From Rhabdophis nuchalis (Eukaryota; Chordata; Lepidosauria; Squamata; Natricidae), in contig CM077643.1 in assembly GCA_039707465.1 (NCBI GenBank), positions 44,706,605-44,770,604 on the forward strand: a DNA stretch of 64,000 nt. The letters run 5' to 3'. The stretch's first letter is position 1. Every line of letters starts with the position of its first letter. The position numbers and the translations under genes are program-made. The notes beneath the pieces were generated by a model. The model was not told the DNA's origin and did not search any database. It saw nothing but the letters and a program-made list of their open reading frames with translations. Shown piece by piece: positions 30,959-40,858 of this stretch.

Positions 30959-31030
30959 GTATAGGGTCTCCTGCTTGAGCCAGTGGTTGGACTAGAAGAC
31001 CTTCTAGATTGCTTCCAACTCTTTTATTCT

Positions 31031-31423
31031 ATCTTCTAAGGCAGGTTCTAATTAATAAAGAAATATATTAGTGAAAACTCTGGACAACAATGTTTCAGGC
31101 CTGCAGCCATCTTTCCTTTTGGCCTGCCACACTTTCTATTATTCTGCTATGCATTTTCTATTGTGGGAAAATGGGAGGGGAGGATTGTAAGGAGTCACAT
31201 ACTATGTAGCCGTAACAAAATCCTTTCTAGAAAGCCAAGGTCATCCTTTGTCTCTGCACCTCTGCACCTAACCGGAACTGGATGGGTAGAACTGCCAGCA
31301 TGGCAGTGGGAGATTGGACAAAGTAAATGGACTTGAGGGTGTGGGGGCAAGATCTTGAACTTTCAACTAGGTGGAGGAAACCAGGAAGCTTTCACATTCA
31401 GGTTTTCCCAGATGTGCCAACAT
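31031..31423. other. Unassigned DNA
   Basis: No feature recognised. Confidence 0.35.
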
Positions 31424-31490
31424 GCGCCGCCCTGGGTCCTTCGTAGAGAAGGGCGGGATATAAATGTGATTAAAATAAAAATAAAAATGG
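31424..31490 (+). mobile_element. Minimal L2 3' end
   Basis: Only the L2 3' terminus ('GCGCCGCCCTGGGTCC', 'GAAGGGCGGGATATAAAT') and an (AAAAT)n tail. It is an extreme 5' truncation, or a short passenger carrying the L2 tail. Confidence 0.75.
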
Positions 31491-31674
31491 CTCTCTTAAT
31501 AAATTGGAACTTTGAGCAATACTTTGCCTTGGACTCTGATTTACTTTGGGATGCTATTTATTCAAACCCTGACACAATGCCTATATTCATGAAAATAATA
31601 TTAGATATGTATTATGCTGGAAAATGATTGCAACCCCCCCCCCCCCAATGGAGTGTAATATTGGTGCAAATAAA

Positions 31675-32135
31675 AGAGGGAAGACTCCCTCTTCTCTGTG
31701 GCAACCCCTGAGATATTGGAACACTGCTATCATGTCTCTCCTAGTTCTTCTTTTAATAAAACTAGACCTACTCAGTTCCTGCAACAGTTCTTCATATGTT
31801 TTAGCCGCCAATACCCTAATCATCTTTGTTGCTCTTTAATACACTCTTTCTAAAGTCTCCGCATCTTTTTAAAATTGTGGCGACCAAAACTGAACGCAGT
31901 ATTCCAAGTGTGGCCTTACCAAGGCCTTATAAAGTGATATTAACACTTCATGTGATCTTGATTCTATCCCTCTATTTATGCAGCCTAGAACTGTGTTGGC
32001 TTTTTTGGCAGCTGCTGCACATTGCTGGCTCATATTTAAATGGTTGTCCACTAGGACTCCAAGATCCCTTTCACGGTTACTGCTATTGAGTGAGGTACCA
32101 CATGCATTTTGTTTTTCGTGCTTTTTCAAAAGACA
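31675..32135 (-). pseudogene. CR1 LINE fragment
   Basis: The minus strand includes '[20 protein letters not shown]' and '[20 protein letters not shown]', the CR1 domain downstream of the RT, followed by 'MIRVLAAKTYEELLQEL'. It has a frameshift and both ends are truncated. Confidence 0.9.
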
Positions 32136-32382
32136 ACTGGACTTTGTTTTTCCTTGAAGATGTTTTGCTTCTCACCCAAGAAGCTTCTTCTTGAATAGCA
32201 ACTGCTTGGATGGGAAGGGAAATGTCTTCAAGGAAAGGCAAAGGAAGCCTTTTGAAAGCACCTTTGGGACAACCATGACTTGGATGACTAAGAATCTCTA
32301 TAGATATTTACAGTAAATGAGCAAAAAAAACCTAAACCGGCTATTGGGTTCTCTAGGATACAGTCAATAGCCTTTAGTGAAT
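32136..32382. other. Unassigned DNA
   Basis: No recognised gene. 32125-32270 has repeated 'CTTGAAG'-like phrases that I cannot place. Confidence 0.35.
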
Positions 32383-32632
32383 GAGCCATGGTGGCGCAGT
32401 GGTTAGAGTGCAGTACTGCAGGCGACTTCTGCTGATCACTGGCTGCCAGGAGTTTGACAGATCGAATCTCACCAGGTTCAATGTTGATTCAGCCTTACAT
32501 CCTTCCGAGGTGGGGAGAATGTGGAGCCAGATAGATGGGGGCAATGTGCTGGCTTTGTAAAGCACTTAGAGAGGGCTGTAAAAGCATAATGAAGTGGTAT
32601 ATAAGTCTAAGGGCTATTGCTATTGCTTTAGA
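32383..32632 (+). mobile_element. tRNA-derived SINE
   Basis: A-box 'TGGCGCAGTGGTTAGAGTGC' and B-box 'GATCGAATCTCAC' near the 5' end, then a body with 'CTTCCGAGGTGGG' and 'GCACTTAGAGAGGGC'. It ends 'TATATAAGTCTAAG' and a (GCTATT)n tail. Family shared with 12849-13215 (-). Expected RNA polymerase III transcription. Confidence 0.85.
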
Positions 32633-33165
32633 ACAGATTAAGCAGTCCTTGCAACATCCCCCATGCCACACACTTTGCTCTGCATCCCAGCTTCTTTGAT
32701 TCATTATGGGAAGATCTGATCAAAGGAACGGGTGAGAATCTTTTTATCCAAAGTGTTTGGACAGCTTTTGCCAAGGTGTCCTCAACATTGGAAAATTACC
32801 GGGAACCATTTCCAGTTTAGAGTCGTCTCAGGACACTCCAGTCCACCTCTCCATCCAGACTGCAGCAAGCCGGCCTGATATTCATTGTAGCTAGCAAAAT
32901 ACAACTTGATCTTTATTAAACAGCAACAAACATGAAAAACACTTCACTGGCAGAATGGGACACAAAGCAGGGAAAAGGATAAGTCACGCACAGGCAAGAG
33001 TTGATATTATCTCTATCTAAAGCGCAGAACTTTCTGGAGCCTCTGGAAACAAAATAGTTGTTCACATGTCTGTTCTCAAAGGTTTATTACAATTTTAACC
33101 TCTTTGCATACATAATAGCAGCAGAATAGAGATGGGAAATTGGGCTCCAGTGATTCCCTCCTTTG
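32633..33165. other. Unassigned DNA
   Basis: No recognised repeat or exon. Confidence 0.4.
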
Positions 33166-33173
33166 TCCTACAC

Positions 33174-33294
33174 CAGGGGTCTGCAAAGTTGGCTCTTTTA
33201 AGACTGGTGGACTTCAACTCTCAGAATTCCCCAGCCAGCTATGCTGGGAGTTGAAGTCCACCAGTCTTAAAAGAGCCAACTTTGCAGACCCCTG
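33174..33294. mobile_element. Palindromic hAT MITE, TSD TCCTACAC
   Basis: CAGGGGTCTGCAAAGTTGGC arms, perfect octamers at 33166-33173 and 33295-33302. Confidence 0.93.
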
Positions 33295-33448
33295 TCCTAC
33301 ACAATGGAAAAAGATTATTTATTTAGCGTACGGCAGTGTTACAATGTTAGGCGGGGAATTACAATGTTAGTACATGTTAGTTATTTGGCTGCCGCAGGAC
33401 GCTAGTCCATTTCGTTCACTCTCAGTGTTTGCCCATAAACACTTTAGG

Positions 33449-33645
33449 AACACAGTGGCTTAGCGGCTAAGACGCTGAGCTTGTTGATCAGAAAGGTTGG
33501 CAGTTTGGTGGTGGTTTGAATCCCTAGTGCCACGTAACGGAGTGAGCTCCCATTACTTGTCCCAGCTTCTGCCACCCTAGCAGTTCGAAATCATGCCAAA
33601 ATGCAAATAGAAAAATAGGAACCACCTATGTGTGTATGTTCCTTT
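33449..33645 (+). mobile_element. tRNA-derived SINE (GCGGCTAAGACG family)
   Basis: A-box-like 'TGGCTTAGCGGCTAAGACG' and B-box 'GGTTTGAATCCC'. The body 'GGAGTGAGCTCCCATTACTT' also occurs, inverted, at 6766-6902 and 48788-49140. The 3' end is short. Confidence 0.8.
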
Positions 33646-33805
33646 TTTGTGCTGATAAATAAATAAAGGGAGACTATAGATCTATTTCAAGCTATTTAGC
33701 TCTCATCAACTAGCCATGCCCTTACTGGGATTCAAACCTGGGAAGTATCACATATGAGGCAGTTGTAATTGCCACTAGGCCACAGGTTCTCCTCCTTGAT
33801 CAGCT
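33646..33805 (-). mobile_element. tRNA-derived SINE (GGCCTAGTGGCAATT family)
   Basis: On the minus strand: 'TGGCCTAGTGGCAATTAC' (A-box region), 'GGTTTGAATCCCAGTAAGG' (B-box), a short body and a (TTTA)n/'ATCAGCAC' end. An almost identical copy at 35315-35400 + 40340-40425 is split by the LTR. Confidence 0.75.
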
Positions 33806-33854
33806 GAGCCAGGGGAATGAGTATATATTGTGTCACAACACCCTGGTATGCCCC

Positions 33855-34785
33855 AAATCAATCAATCAATATCAATCAATAATTTAATTTATAGACCGCT
33901 CCTCTCAGCATAGGGACTCGGAGCGGTGCACAGGGAAAACTAAAACCACAATACAATAAATATACAAATATGATTAAGAACAAATTAAATCTGGGCCTGT
34001 GCTAAAATCCCCTTAACATGCTAAAATACCCAATTAAAACAGCTAAACCCTATAGAGAGAGGCTACCCAAGGCCGGCCAAACGGAAAAGATGAGTTTTTA
34101 ATTTCAGACGGAAGGAGCGGAAGTCCGTGGTTGTTCTGATGTCGGGGGGAAGGTCGTTCCAGAGGGCTGGGCCCGCCACAGAGAGAGCCCTTCCCCTGGG
34201 CGTCGCCTGGGGAAGGGCTGTATGAGGCAGGATCCGATCCCGCAGATAGCTAGGTCCCGAGCCATGGAGCGCTTTAAAAATGATGACTAATACCTTGAAG
34301 CGCACCCGGAAGACGACAGGCAGCCAGTGCAGCTCGCGCAGAAGTGGAGTTATGTGGGCAAATCTGGAGGTACCCAAGATTGCCCGCGCGGCTGCATTCT
34401 GAACCATCTGAAGTCTCCGGGTGCACCTCAAGGGAAGCCCCATGTAGAGAGAGTTACAATAGTCCAGTCGCGATGTCACGAGAGCATGAGTGACTGTGCG
34501 AAGGGCGTCCCGATCCAATAGGGGGCGCAACTGGCGAACCAGGCGAACCTGGTAAAACGCCCTCCTGGCCACGGCTGTCACCTGATCTTCCATGGACAGC
34601 CGGGCATCCAGGAGGACACCCAAGTTGCGCGCCCCATCCACAGGGGCAAGATGTTCGCCCCCTATGGCCAGCGATGGGGTCAGCTGGTTGAATCGGGCAG
34701 CCGGAAACCACAGCCACTCGGTCTTGGTCGGGTTGAGCTTGAGTCCGTTTCTTCCCATCCAGATCCGTACGGCTTGGATATGGGA
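33855..34785 (-). mobile_element. L2 LINE 3' half, 5'-truncated, (AATC)n tail
   Basis: The minus strand carries the last part of the RT and the C-terminal domain. The 231-residue frame 34063-34758 runs 'GRNGLKLNPTKTEWLWFPAA' to 'LFRLAGLG' with about 15 residues missing after 'ILPHTA'. The 3' UTR is the 'GAGCGGTGCACAGGG' subtype, and the tail is (AATC)n at 33855-33885. Confidence 0.9.
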
Positions 34786-34834
34786 GGGAGCAGAACTGCT
34801 TCCCTTTTCTGTCTTTCAGCTCACCCTAGAAGCC

Positions 34835-35270
34835 ATCCTCCTGCCCCATACATCCCTTCGACCGATCCGCTCCCACAGAGAGGGCCTTCTCCGGGTACCG
34901 TTAGCCGGGCAATGCCGGTTGGCGACACCCAGGGGAAGAGCCTTCTCTGTGGCGGGCCTAGCCCTCTGGAACTACCTGCCCCCAGATCTACGCATCATCG
35001 GAGACCTCCGCCTTTTCCGCCAACGTCTTAAAACTCATTTATTTCAACAAGCCGGCCTAGCATAACCCCCGTTTCTGACTTTTATAGGGATAATTTTAAA
35101 TGTTAGAGTTTTATTAGTTTTAGCACAGGGAAAGTTTAATAGTTTTTAATAATTATGTACGTTTGTATTTTTGTATGGTTTTAATAACGCCTGTGCTCCG
35201 CCCTGGGTCCTTTTTTAGGAGAAGGGCGGGGTATAAATTTAATAAAATAAAATAAATAAATAAATAAATA
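34835..35270 (+). mobile_element. L2 LINE 3' end, 5'-truncated, (AATAA)n tail
   Basis: Encodes 'LLPHTSLRPIRSHREGLLRV' to 'FQQAGLA', then a 3' UTR of the 'CCGCCCTGGGTCC' subtype ending in (AATAA)n. It lies head-to-head with the antisense L2 at 33855-34785, but the two have different 3' subtypes. Confidence 0.9.
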
Positions 35271-35314
35271 ATCCAGGCCGAAAGCAATTTTTTCTTTGCC
35301 TTTGTTATATTTGT

Positions 35315-35400
35315 GTTACGTTTTTGTGCTGATAAATAAATAAAGGGAGAATAGTATAGATCTATTTCAAGATATTGAGCTCTCATCAGCTAGCCATACC
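35315..35400 (-). mobile_element. tRNA-derived SINE, left piece (outer layer of nest)
   Basis: Matches the SINE at 33646-33805 up to 'TCAGCTAGCCATACC', then stops at the LTR. The SINE resumes at 40345 with 'TTACTGGGATTCGAGCC'. Confidence 0.8.
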
Positions 35401-36789
35401 TGTTAGCAACTCTGAGTTCAGAACCAGTATTAGAACTCTGGTCCCATAACCCATGTTAGCTAATATATGCGGACAGTGAAGAGATACGTTGCTGTAGCCA
35501 CAAACAAACTCTAAAACAGTGATAGTAAGAAAATAAATAGTCTTTACTAACTAAAGTGTAGCAGCTAAAATACTTCTTCCGACTAAATTCTCAAACAATG
35601 ATAACAGTCCTACACCAAACAAAGTTTATCTCACAGTGATGCAAAACAATACGCCTTCTTCTTCTTCAGCAGCAATCAGGAAAACCAGGAATCACAAGGA
35701 ATCAAACAGCTTGTGATTCTGAGCTTTCTTTATAGTAGAGCTGTATAATTACAGCCAATCAGATTATAAATCAGTTCTTAAAGCTACACAATTCCTTAAG
35801 AACAGGGGTCCCCAACCCCCGGTCCGTGGACCGGTGCCGGTCCGTGGCTTGATAGGAACCGGTCCGCAGGGCCAGAGAGGAGGAGGAGGGGGCAGCCCCC
35901 GGGTAGAACGCGCACCGATGCGGGAGAGTGCAGGGGCGGCCGTTTGCACCGTTGGAGGCCCTAGAGGGCTGAGTGAGCCGACTCCCCCCCCTGCCGCCCG
36001 GCGAGGGTGGCATGGAGAAACGGGGGCCGAGCGGAACCCTGGAGGGAGCCCTGACGGATGTGGCTGAGTGGCTGAATGTTAACCGAGGCCTGAGGGTGGC
36101 TGGAAGACCAGAGGCCTGGCGGAGGACCAGAGGCCTGGCTGGAAGATCAGAGGCCTGGCGGAGGCAGAGCAGAGGCCTTGTAGAAGACCGTAGGAGGTGA
36201 GGCCAAAGCGCAGGCCGAGTAGAGGCGAGGAGGGGTCGAAATGCCTGACTGGAGGCCGGAGCCAGGCTGGAGCCAGGCTGGAGAAGCCGAGTTGGGACGA
36301 GCATGGACCCCCTGGGACCTCACCGTGGGGCTTCACCAGGGATATTATTCGTTGGGCTGGAGGATTTTGGACTCTGGACTTTATATGTCTATACCATCTA
36401 CATTATTTATTTCATCTACATCATCTCCCGTTTATATTGCACATGGCCCGAATTTTATCTGACTATCGAATTTGAATCTGCCGAATTACCCTACTGGACT
36501 ATTTTATATATTTAATATTCATATGTTTATATATTTATATATTTATATATGTATATTTATCTATTTATAACCATCTTTTTGCACCATATTTAATATCTTA
36601 ACCTTTTATCCAGCGTGGTCTCTGTATTACCTAGCATGTACTCAAGGGCCTGACTTCTCTCGCTGCGAGAGTCCCCCCTCTCGCAGGTATGGCCCGCTGT
36701 GTTATCAAGGGCACACTTTGATGAGGGACTAGTAAGTCAGGAGAAGTGGCGAAAGCGCAGGTGTAGGGGTTTTTTAGTAAAAAAAGCTG

Positions 36790-39700
36790 TTGTCTATTTT
36801 AGGGGGTACCAGGGAGGGGGGAGGGTATAGTCAGGTTGAGACTAGCAAGAAGGGAATGGGCCAAGCCAGCAGACGACGGAGGGAGGCGGATGGTTCCGCT
36901 AAGAGGGGGGATACAGGGGTCGTTTCCATGGAGGGCCTACCCATTGAGAGGGTGGCAGGGAGAGGCAGATCCGATGGGAGACAAGTTCTATCCTCCCGGT
37001 TGGGGGCACGAAGCCGATGGCTACAAACGGTCAAGTGCCACAACCCCCGCAGGCTAGGTGGTCAGGGAGTACAGAGCCAGGGCCTGCGGCTGATGTTCTG
37101 CAATGCCAGGTCCGTGGTCAACAAAGCCCCCCTCATCCATGACCTCGTGTCAGAGGGGGAGCCGGACCTGGTAGGAATTGCGGAGACCTGGTTGGGCCAC
37201 GAGGGAGGACTCCCCCTCGTTGAAATGTGCCCACCAGGTTACCGCGCTTTTCATCAGCCTCGGGCCCTAGGCAGGGGTGGTGGGGTAGCGGTTATTATTA
37301 GGGAAGGTCTAGAGCCGAGAGAGACCATTGTGCCACAGACTACCGGTTGTGAGTCCCTCTGCGTGAAGTGGGGCCTAGGGAGGCAGTTGGGCTTGCTAAT
37401 TGTATACCTGGCCCCCCGCTATGTAACAGCAGCCCTGCCCGAGCTCCTCGAGGTGATCGCTACGATGGCAGTTGAGACCCCCAGACTTTTAGTCATGGGG
37501 GACTTTAATCTGCCATCGGCGGGCGAATCATCCGGGGTAGCTCGGGAGTTCATGGCTTCCATGACGGCCATGGACCTGACCCAACTAATTCAAGGCCCCA
37601 CTCACGAGGGTGGACATACACCGGATCTCATCTTTGTCTCAGGCCAATGGAAGAGTGATCTGGGTATAGGGGATATAGTCATCACGCCCTTGTCATGGAC
37701 AGACCACTCACTTCTCCGGCTCGACTTTCCAACCGCTGCCCCTCACCGCGGGGAGGCGGAACCTGAGTCACCTATTTGGTTCTGCCCCAGGCGCCTGATG
37801 GACCCTGATGGGTTCCGGACGGCGCTTGGGCCACTTCCTGTACCCCTGACCCGCGCCCCGATGGAGGACCTCGTGGCCGCATGGAATATTGCGACCACGG
37901 GAGCTTTGGATCGGGTCGCGCCCTTGCGGCCTCTCTTGTGGCGGCGAGCCACCCTGGCTCCTTGGTTTACCGAGGAGCTGAGGGTGATGAAACGCCACAA
38001 GAGATGCCTAGAGAGAAGATGGAGGGCTACCCGTTCTGAATCTGACCGGACACAGGTAAGAGCCCATTTACGGACTTACATTGTGGCGCTGAGAGTGGCC
38101 AAACGTCATCATTGTGCCACTCTCATAGCATCCGCAGAAAACCGCCCTGCCGCCCTGTTTAGGGTGACCCGCTCCCTCCTTCAACAGAGGGTGCGGGAAG
38201 CCCCGCTACAGGGTAGAGCAGAGGAATTTGTGATTTTTCTGCAGGAGAAAATCGCTCAGATACAGAATGAGTTAGCCTCCATTGATGGCCCAGTGGGATG
38301 CCACGAGACAGATCTTGTTTGGGAGGAGTTTGACTCCGTTACTTCCGAGGATATGGACAGGTTACGTGGGCGACTGCGAGCCACCACATGTTTATTGGAC
38401 CCGTGTCCCTCCTGGCTTGTACTGGCATCCTGGGAGGTGACACGAGGCTGGCTCCAAGAGGTTGTCAATGCATCCTTAAGTGAGGGTGCCTTACCTGCTT
38501 CCCTAAAAGAGGCTATGGTGAGGCCCCTCCTTAAGAAGCCCTCTTTGGATCCAGCTTTATTAACCAACTATCGTCCAGTCTCCAACCTTCCCTTTTTGGC
38601 GAAGGTTGTTGAGAGTGTGGTGGCACAACAGTTTTCCCGTCACCTGGAGGAAGTTGATTATCTAGACCCGCGCCAGTCCGGCTTTCGGCCCGGGCATAGC
38701 ACCGAGACGGCATTGGTTGCGTTGGTCGATGATCTCTGGAGGGCCAGAGATGGGGGTTGCTCCTCCATCCTGGTCCTATTAGACCTCTCAGCGGCTTTCG
38801 ATACCATCGACCATGGTATCCTATTGCATCGGCTGGAGGGGTTGGGGGTGGGAGGCACCGTTTTACGGTGGTTCTCCTCCTACCTCTCTGGCCGATCGCA
38901 ATTTGTGTTGGCAGGAGAGCAGAGGTCGACCTCGAGACCCCTCACATGTGGGGTTCCTCAGGGGTCGGTCCTCTCGCCTCTCCTGTTCAACACATATATG
39001 AAGCCGCTGGGTGAGATCATCCGTGGCTTTGGGGTAGAGTACCATCTCTACGCTGATGATACTCAGCTGTATATATCTACCCCAAGCCACCCCAACGATG
39101 CCGTAGCGGTGATGTGCCAGTGCCTGGAAGCCGTACGGATCTGGATGGGAAGTAACGGACTCAGACTCAACCTGACCAAGACCGAGTGGCTGTGGTTTCC
39201 GGCTGCCCGATTCAACCAGCTGATTCCATCGCTGGCCATAGGGGGCGAACATCTTGCCCCTGTGGATGGGGTGCGCAACTTGGGTGTCCTCCTGGATGCC
39301 CGGCTGTCCATGGAAGATCAAGTGACAGCCGTGGCCAGGAGGGCGTTTTACCAGGTTCGCCTGGTTCGCCAATTGCGCCCCCTATTGGATCGGGACGCCC
39401 TTCGCACAGTCACTCATGCTCTCGTGACATCCCGACTGGACTATTGTAACTCTCTCTACATGGGGCTCCCCTTGAGGTGCACCCGAAGACTTCAGCTGGT
39501 CCAGAATGCAGCCGCGCGAGCAATAATGGGTACCGCAAGGTATACCCATGTAACACCGCTCTTGCGCGAGCTGCACTGGCTACCTGTCGTCTTTCGGGTG
39601 CGCTTCAAGGTGTTAGTTCTCATCTTTAAAGCGCTCCATGGCTCGGGACCTAGCTATCTGCGGGATCGGATTCTGCCCCATACATCTTCCCGGCCGATTC

Positions 39701-39897
39701 GCTCCCACAGAGAGGGACTTCTCCGGGTGCCGTCCACTAGACTTTGTCAGCGGGCGACGCCCAGGGGAAGGGCCTTCTCTGTGGTGGGCCCAGCCCTCTG
39801 GAACGACCTTCCCCCCGACATTAGAACAACTACGGACCTCCGCTCCTTCCGTCAGAAATTAAAAACTCACTTTTTCTGCTTGGCCGGCCTAGGTTAG
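36790..39897 (+). CDS. L2 LINE endonuclease-reverse transcriptase polyprotein, intact frame
   Basis: Open for 1,035 codons. The first in-frame ATG is at 36856 (1,013 residues); the frame upstream of 36790 is closed. Numbering from 36790, an AP-type endonuclease spans about residues 100-310, with N105, E132 (AETW), GDFN at 237-240 and TDHS at 304-307. The RT domain spans about 577-850, with 'LLDLSAAFDTIDHGILLHRL', 'GVPQGSVLSPLLF' and YADD at 754-757. A C-terminal domain ('RELHWLPVVFRVRFKVL', 'PALWNDLPP') follows. Expected role: nick target DNA and reverse-transcribe the element's own RNA in the nucleus. Comparison with the antisense full-length copy suggests about 60-80 N-terminal residues are lost or frame-shifted upstream (36600-36790). 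Confidence 0.93.
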   Translation: MSILGGTREGGGYSQVETSKKGMGQASRRRREADGSAKRGDTGVVSMEGLPIERVAGRGRSDGRQVLSSRLGARSRWLQTVKCHNPRRLGGQGVQSQGLRLMFCNARSVVNKAPLIHDLVSEGEPDLVGIAETWLGHEGGLPLVEMCPPGYRAFHQPRALGRGGGVAVIIREGLEPRETIVPQTTGCESLCVKWGLGRQLGLLIVYLAPRYVTAALPELLEVIATMAVETPRLLVMGDFNLPSAGESSGVAREFMASMTAMDLTQLIQGPTHEGGHTPDLIFVSGQWKSDLGIGDIVITPLSWTDHSLLRLDFPTAAPHRGEAEPESPIWFCPRRLMDPDGFRTALGPLPVPLTRAPMEDLVAAWNIATTGALDRVAPLRPLLWRRATLAPWFTEELRVMKRHKRCLERRWRATRSESDRTQVRAHLRTYIVALRVAKRHHCATLIASAENRPAALFRVTRSLLQQRVREAPLQGRAEEFVIFLQEKIAQIQNELASIDGPVGCHETDLVWEEFDSVTSEDMDRLRGRLRATTCLLDPCPSWLVLASWEVTRGWLQEVVNASLSEGALPASLKEAMVRPLLKKPSLDPALLTNYRPVSNLPFLAKVVESVVAQQFSRHLEEVDYLDPRQSGFRPGHSTETALVALVDDLWRARDGGCSSILVLLDLSAAFDTIDHGILLHRLEGLGVGGTVLRWFSSYLSGRSQFVLAGEQRSTSRPLTCGVPQGSVLSPLLFNTYMKPLGEIIRGFGVEYHLYADDTQLYISTPSHPNDAVAVMCQCLEAVRIWMGSNGLRLNLTKTEWLWFPAARFNQLIPSLAIGGEHLAPVDGVRNLGVLLDARLSMEDQVTAVARRAFYQVRLVRQLRPLLDRDALRTVTHALVTSRLDYCNSLYMGLPLRCTRRLQLVQNAAARAIMGTARYTHVTPLLRELHWLPVVFRVRFKVLVLIFKALHGSGPSYLRDRILPHTSSRPIRSHREGLLRVPSTRLCQRATPRGRAFSVVGPALWNDLPPDIRTTTDLRSFRQKLKTHFFCLAGLG

Positions 39898-40071
39898 TCT
39901 CTACCTCAGGGGTTAGGGAATGTTAATTTTAAAATGGGGATTTTAGTGCAGGGACAGTTGATTTAATTTGTTTTATTGTATTTATTTATGTATATATTTT
40001 ATGTTGTTTTAATTTTCCCTGTGCACCGCTCCGAGTCCCCCTGGGGAGAGGACGCGGTATAGAAAAATAAA

Positions 40072-40073
<2 letters not shown>

Positions 40074-40162
<89 letters not shown>
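40074..40162. repeat. (TCTA)n tail of L2
   Basis: About 22 TCTA units immediately after 'GAAAAATAAAA' at the end of the L2 3' UTR. Confidence 0.95.
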
Positions 40163-40163
<1 letters not shown>

Positions 40164-40339
40164 GTGTGCGCATGCGCCGCCTGTTCCCCCTCCCCCCCGC
40201 TCCTCCTCTATGCCAGCCAGTCCGCAGAATTTTCTTCAAAATGAAAACGGTTCCTGGTGCAAAAAAGGTTGGGGACCCCTGCTTAAGAACATAGGCTCAT
40301 TTATATTGTCAACCCAATATAAGGCTGAATATCCTAACA

Positions 40340-40425
40340 ATATCCTTACTGGGATTCGAGCCTGGGAAGTATTACATGTGAAGCAGTTGTAATTGCCACT
40401 AGGCAACTGTATCCCCTCCTGGAAT
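40340..40425 (-). mobile_element. tRNA-derived SINE, right piece (outer layer of nest)
   Basis: Continues the SINE of 35315-35400, including the B-box complement 'GGGATTCGAGCC' and the A-box complement 'GCCACTAGGCAAC'. Confidence 0.8.
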
Positions 40426-40858
40426 ATGTTTACTATTGTTTTATGTGTACTTCACTGTCCTTGATTATCCTTCTGTGGATAGCCCAGGAGAAGATAAGAC
40501 TTGTTTGCCAACTGAAATGACTTGATTGACCTTGGATCTAAAGCAACAGGATGCTGTGGGCCAAGCAAATGCCAACACCCATCAGCTTCCACTCAATTCA
40601 ATTTAGGGAAAGATAGGTGGCTACTGCTACAGCTGGAAGCCAGACATGCTTTTATCAGCAGGATTAAAGTCATTATTTAAAACTGTGCCTGCAGTTCCAT
40701 CCTCATATCAATGTTTTTATTGCACTCATCTCGGTGGAATGTATTCATGTCTGTGGAATCAGCGTCTCTATTCATATCAGCATTTTTTTTTAAAGGAATA
40801 ATTTGGTGAAAGACAAAAATCAGTTCGCTGACTCTGGAGGTTTCCATCCTCCCAGACT
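40426..40858. other. Unassigned DNA
   Basis: No recognised gene or repeat. Confidence 0.4.

Larger units (their letters stand above)
35990..40162 (+). mobile_element. Near full-length young L2-clade LINE with (TCTA)n tail
   Basis: The 5' limit is approximate: a GC-rich 5' region (35990-36330) with tandem 'CAGAGGCCTGGC' phrases precedes an AT-rich stretch and the coding frame. C-runs at about 35983 and 40189 could be target duplications, but I am not sure. The 3' UTR reads 'GTGCACCGCTCCGAGTCC' and the tail is (TCTA)n at 40074-40162. It lies inside the hAT element 35803-40281. Confidence 0.88.
35803..40281. mobile_element. hAT-type element (CAGGGGTCCCCAACCCCC family) carrying an L2, TSD CTTAAGAA
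   Basis: The left end CAGGGGTCCCCAACCCCCGG and the right end 'AAAGGTTGGGGACCCCTG' are inverted copies. The octamer CTTAAGAA is perfect at 35795-35802 and 40282-40289. The sister element at 53365-54441 has the same ends ('CCGGTGCCGGTCCGTGGCT' near the left and 'CAGAATTTTCTT' near the right). The 4.5-kb length comes from the L2 inside it. Its duplication lacks the central TA. Confidence 0.9.
35401..40339 (-). mobile_element. LTR-like element, split by hAT, TSD ATACC/ATATC
   Basis: Begins TGTTAGC and ends CCTAACA (TGTTAG/CTAACA inverted tips). With the hAT removed it is about 450 bp. The flanking five bases (35396-35400 and 40340-40344) match at 4 of 5. It interrupts a SINE exactly where the uninterrupted SINE copy at 33.7 kb continues. 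On the minus strand it has CCAAT-like ('GATTGGCTG') and TATA-like ('TATAAAG') boxes around 35730-35770. A solo LTR is the simplest reading. Confidence 0.65.

Noticed and set aside
32383..32632. A functional tRNA gene
   Set aside because: The A- and B-boxes are present, but the cloverleaf arms are degraded and the body and tail are those of a SINE.
33855..35270. One L2 with an inverted 5' part (twin priming)
   Set aside because: Both fragments have complete but different 3' ends and tails.
35771..36304. 177-codon minus-strand frame as a host exon
   Set aside because: It lies across the hAT left end and the L2 5' UTR. Composition only.
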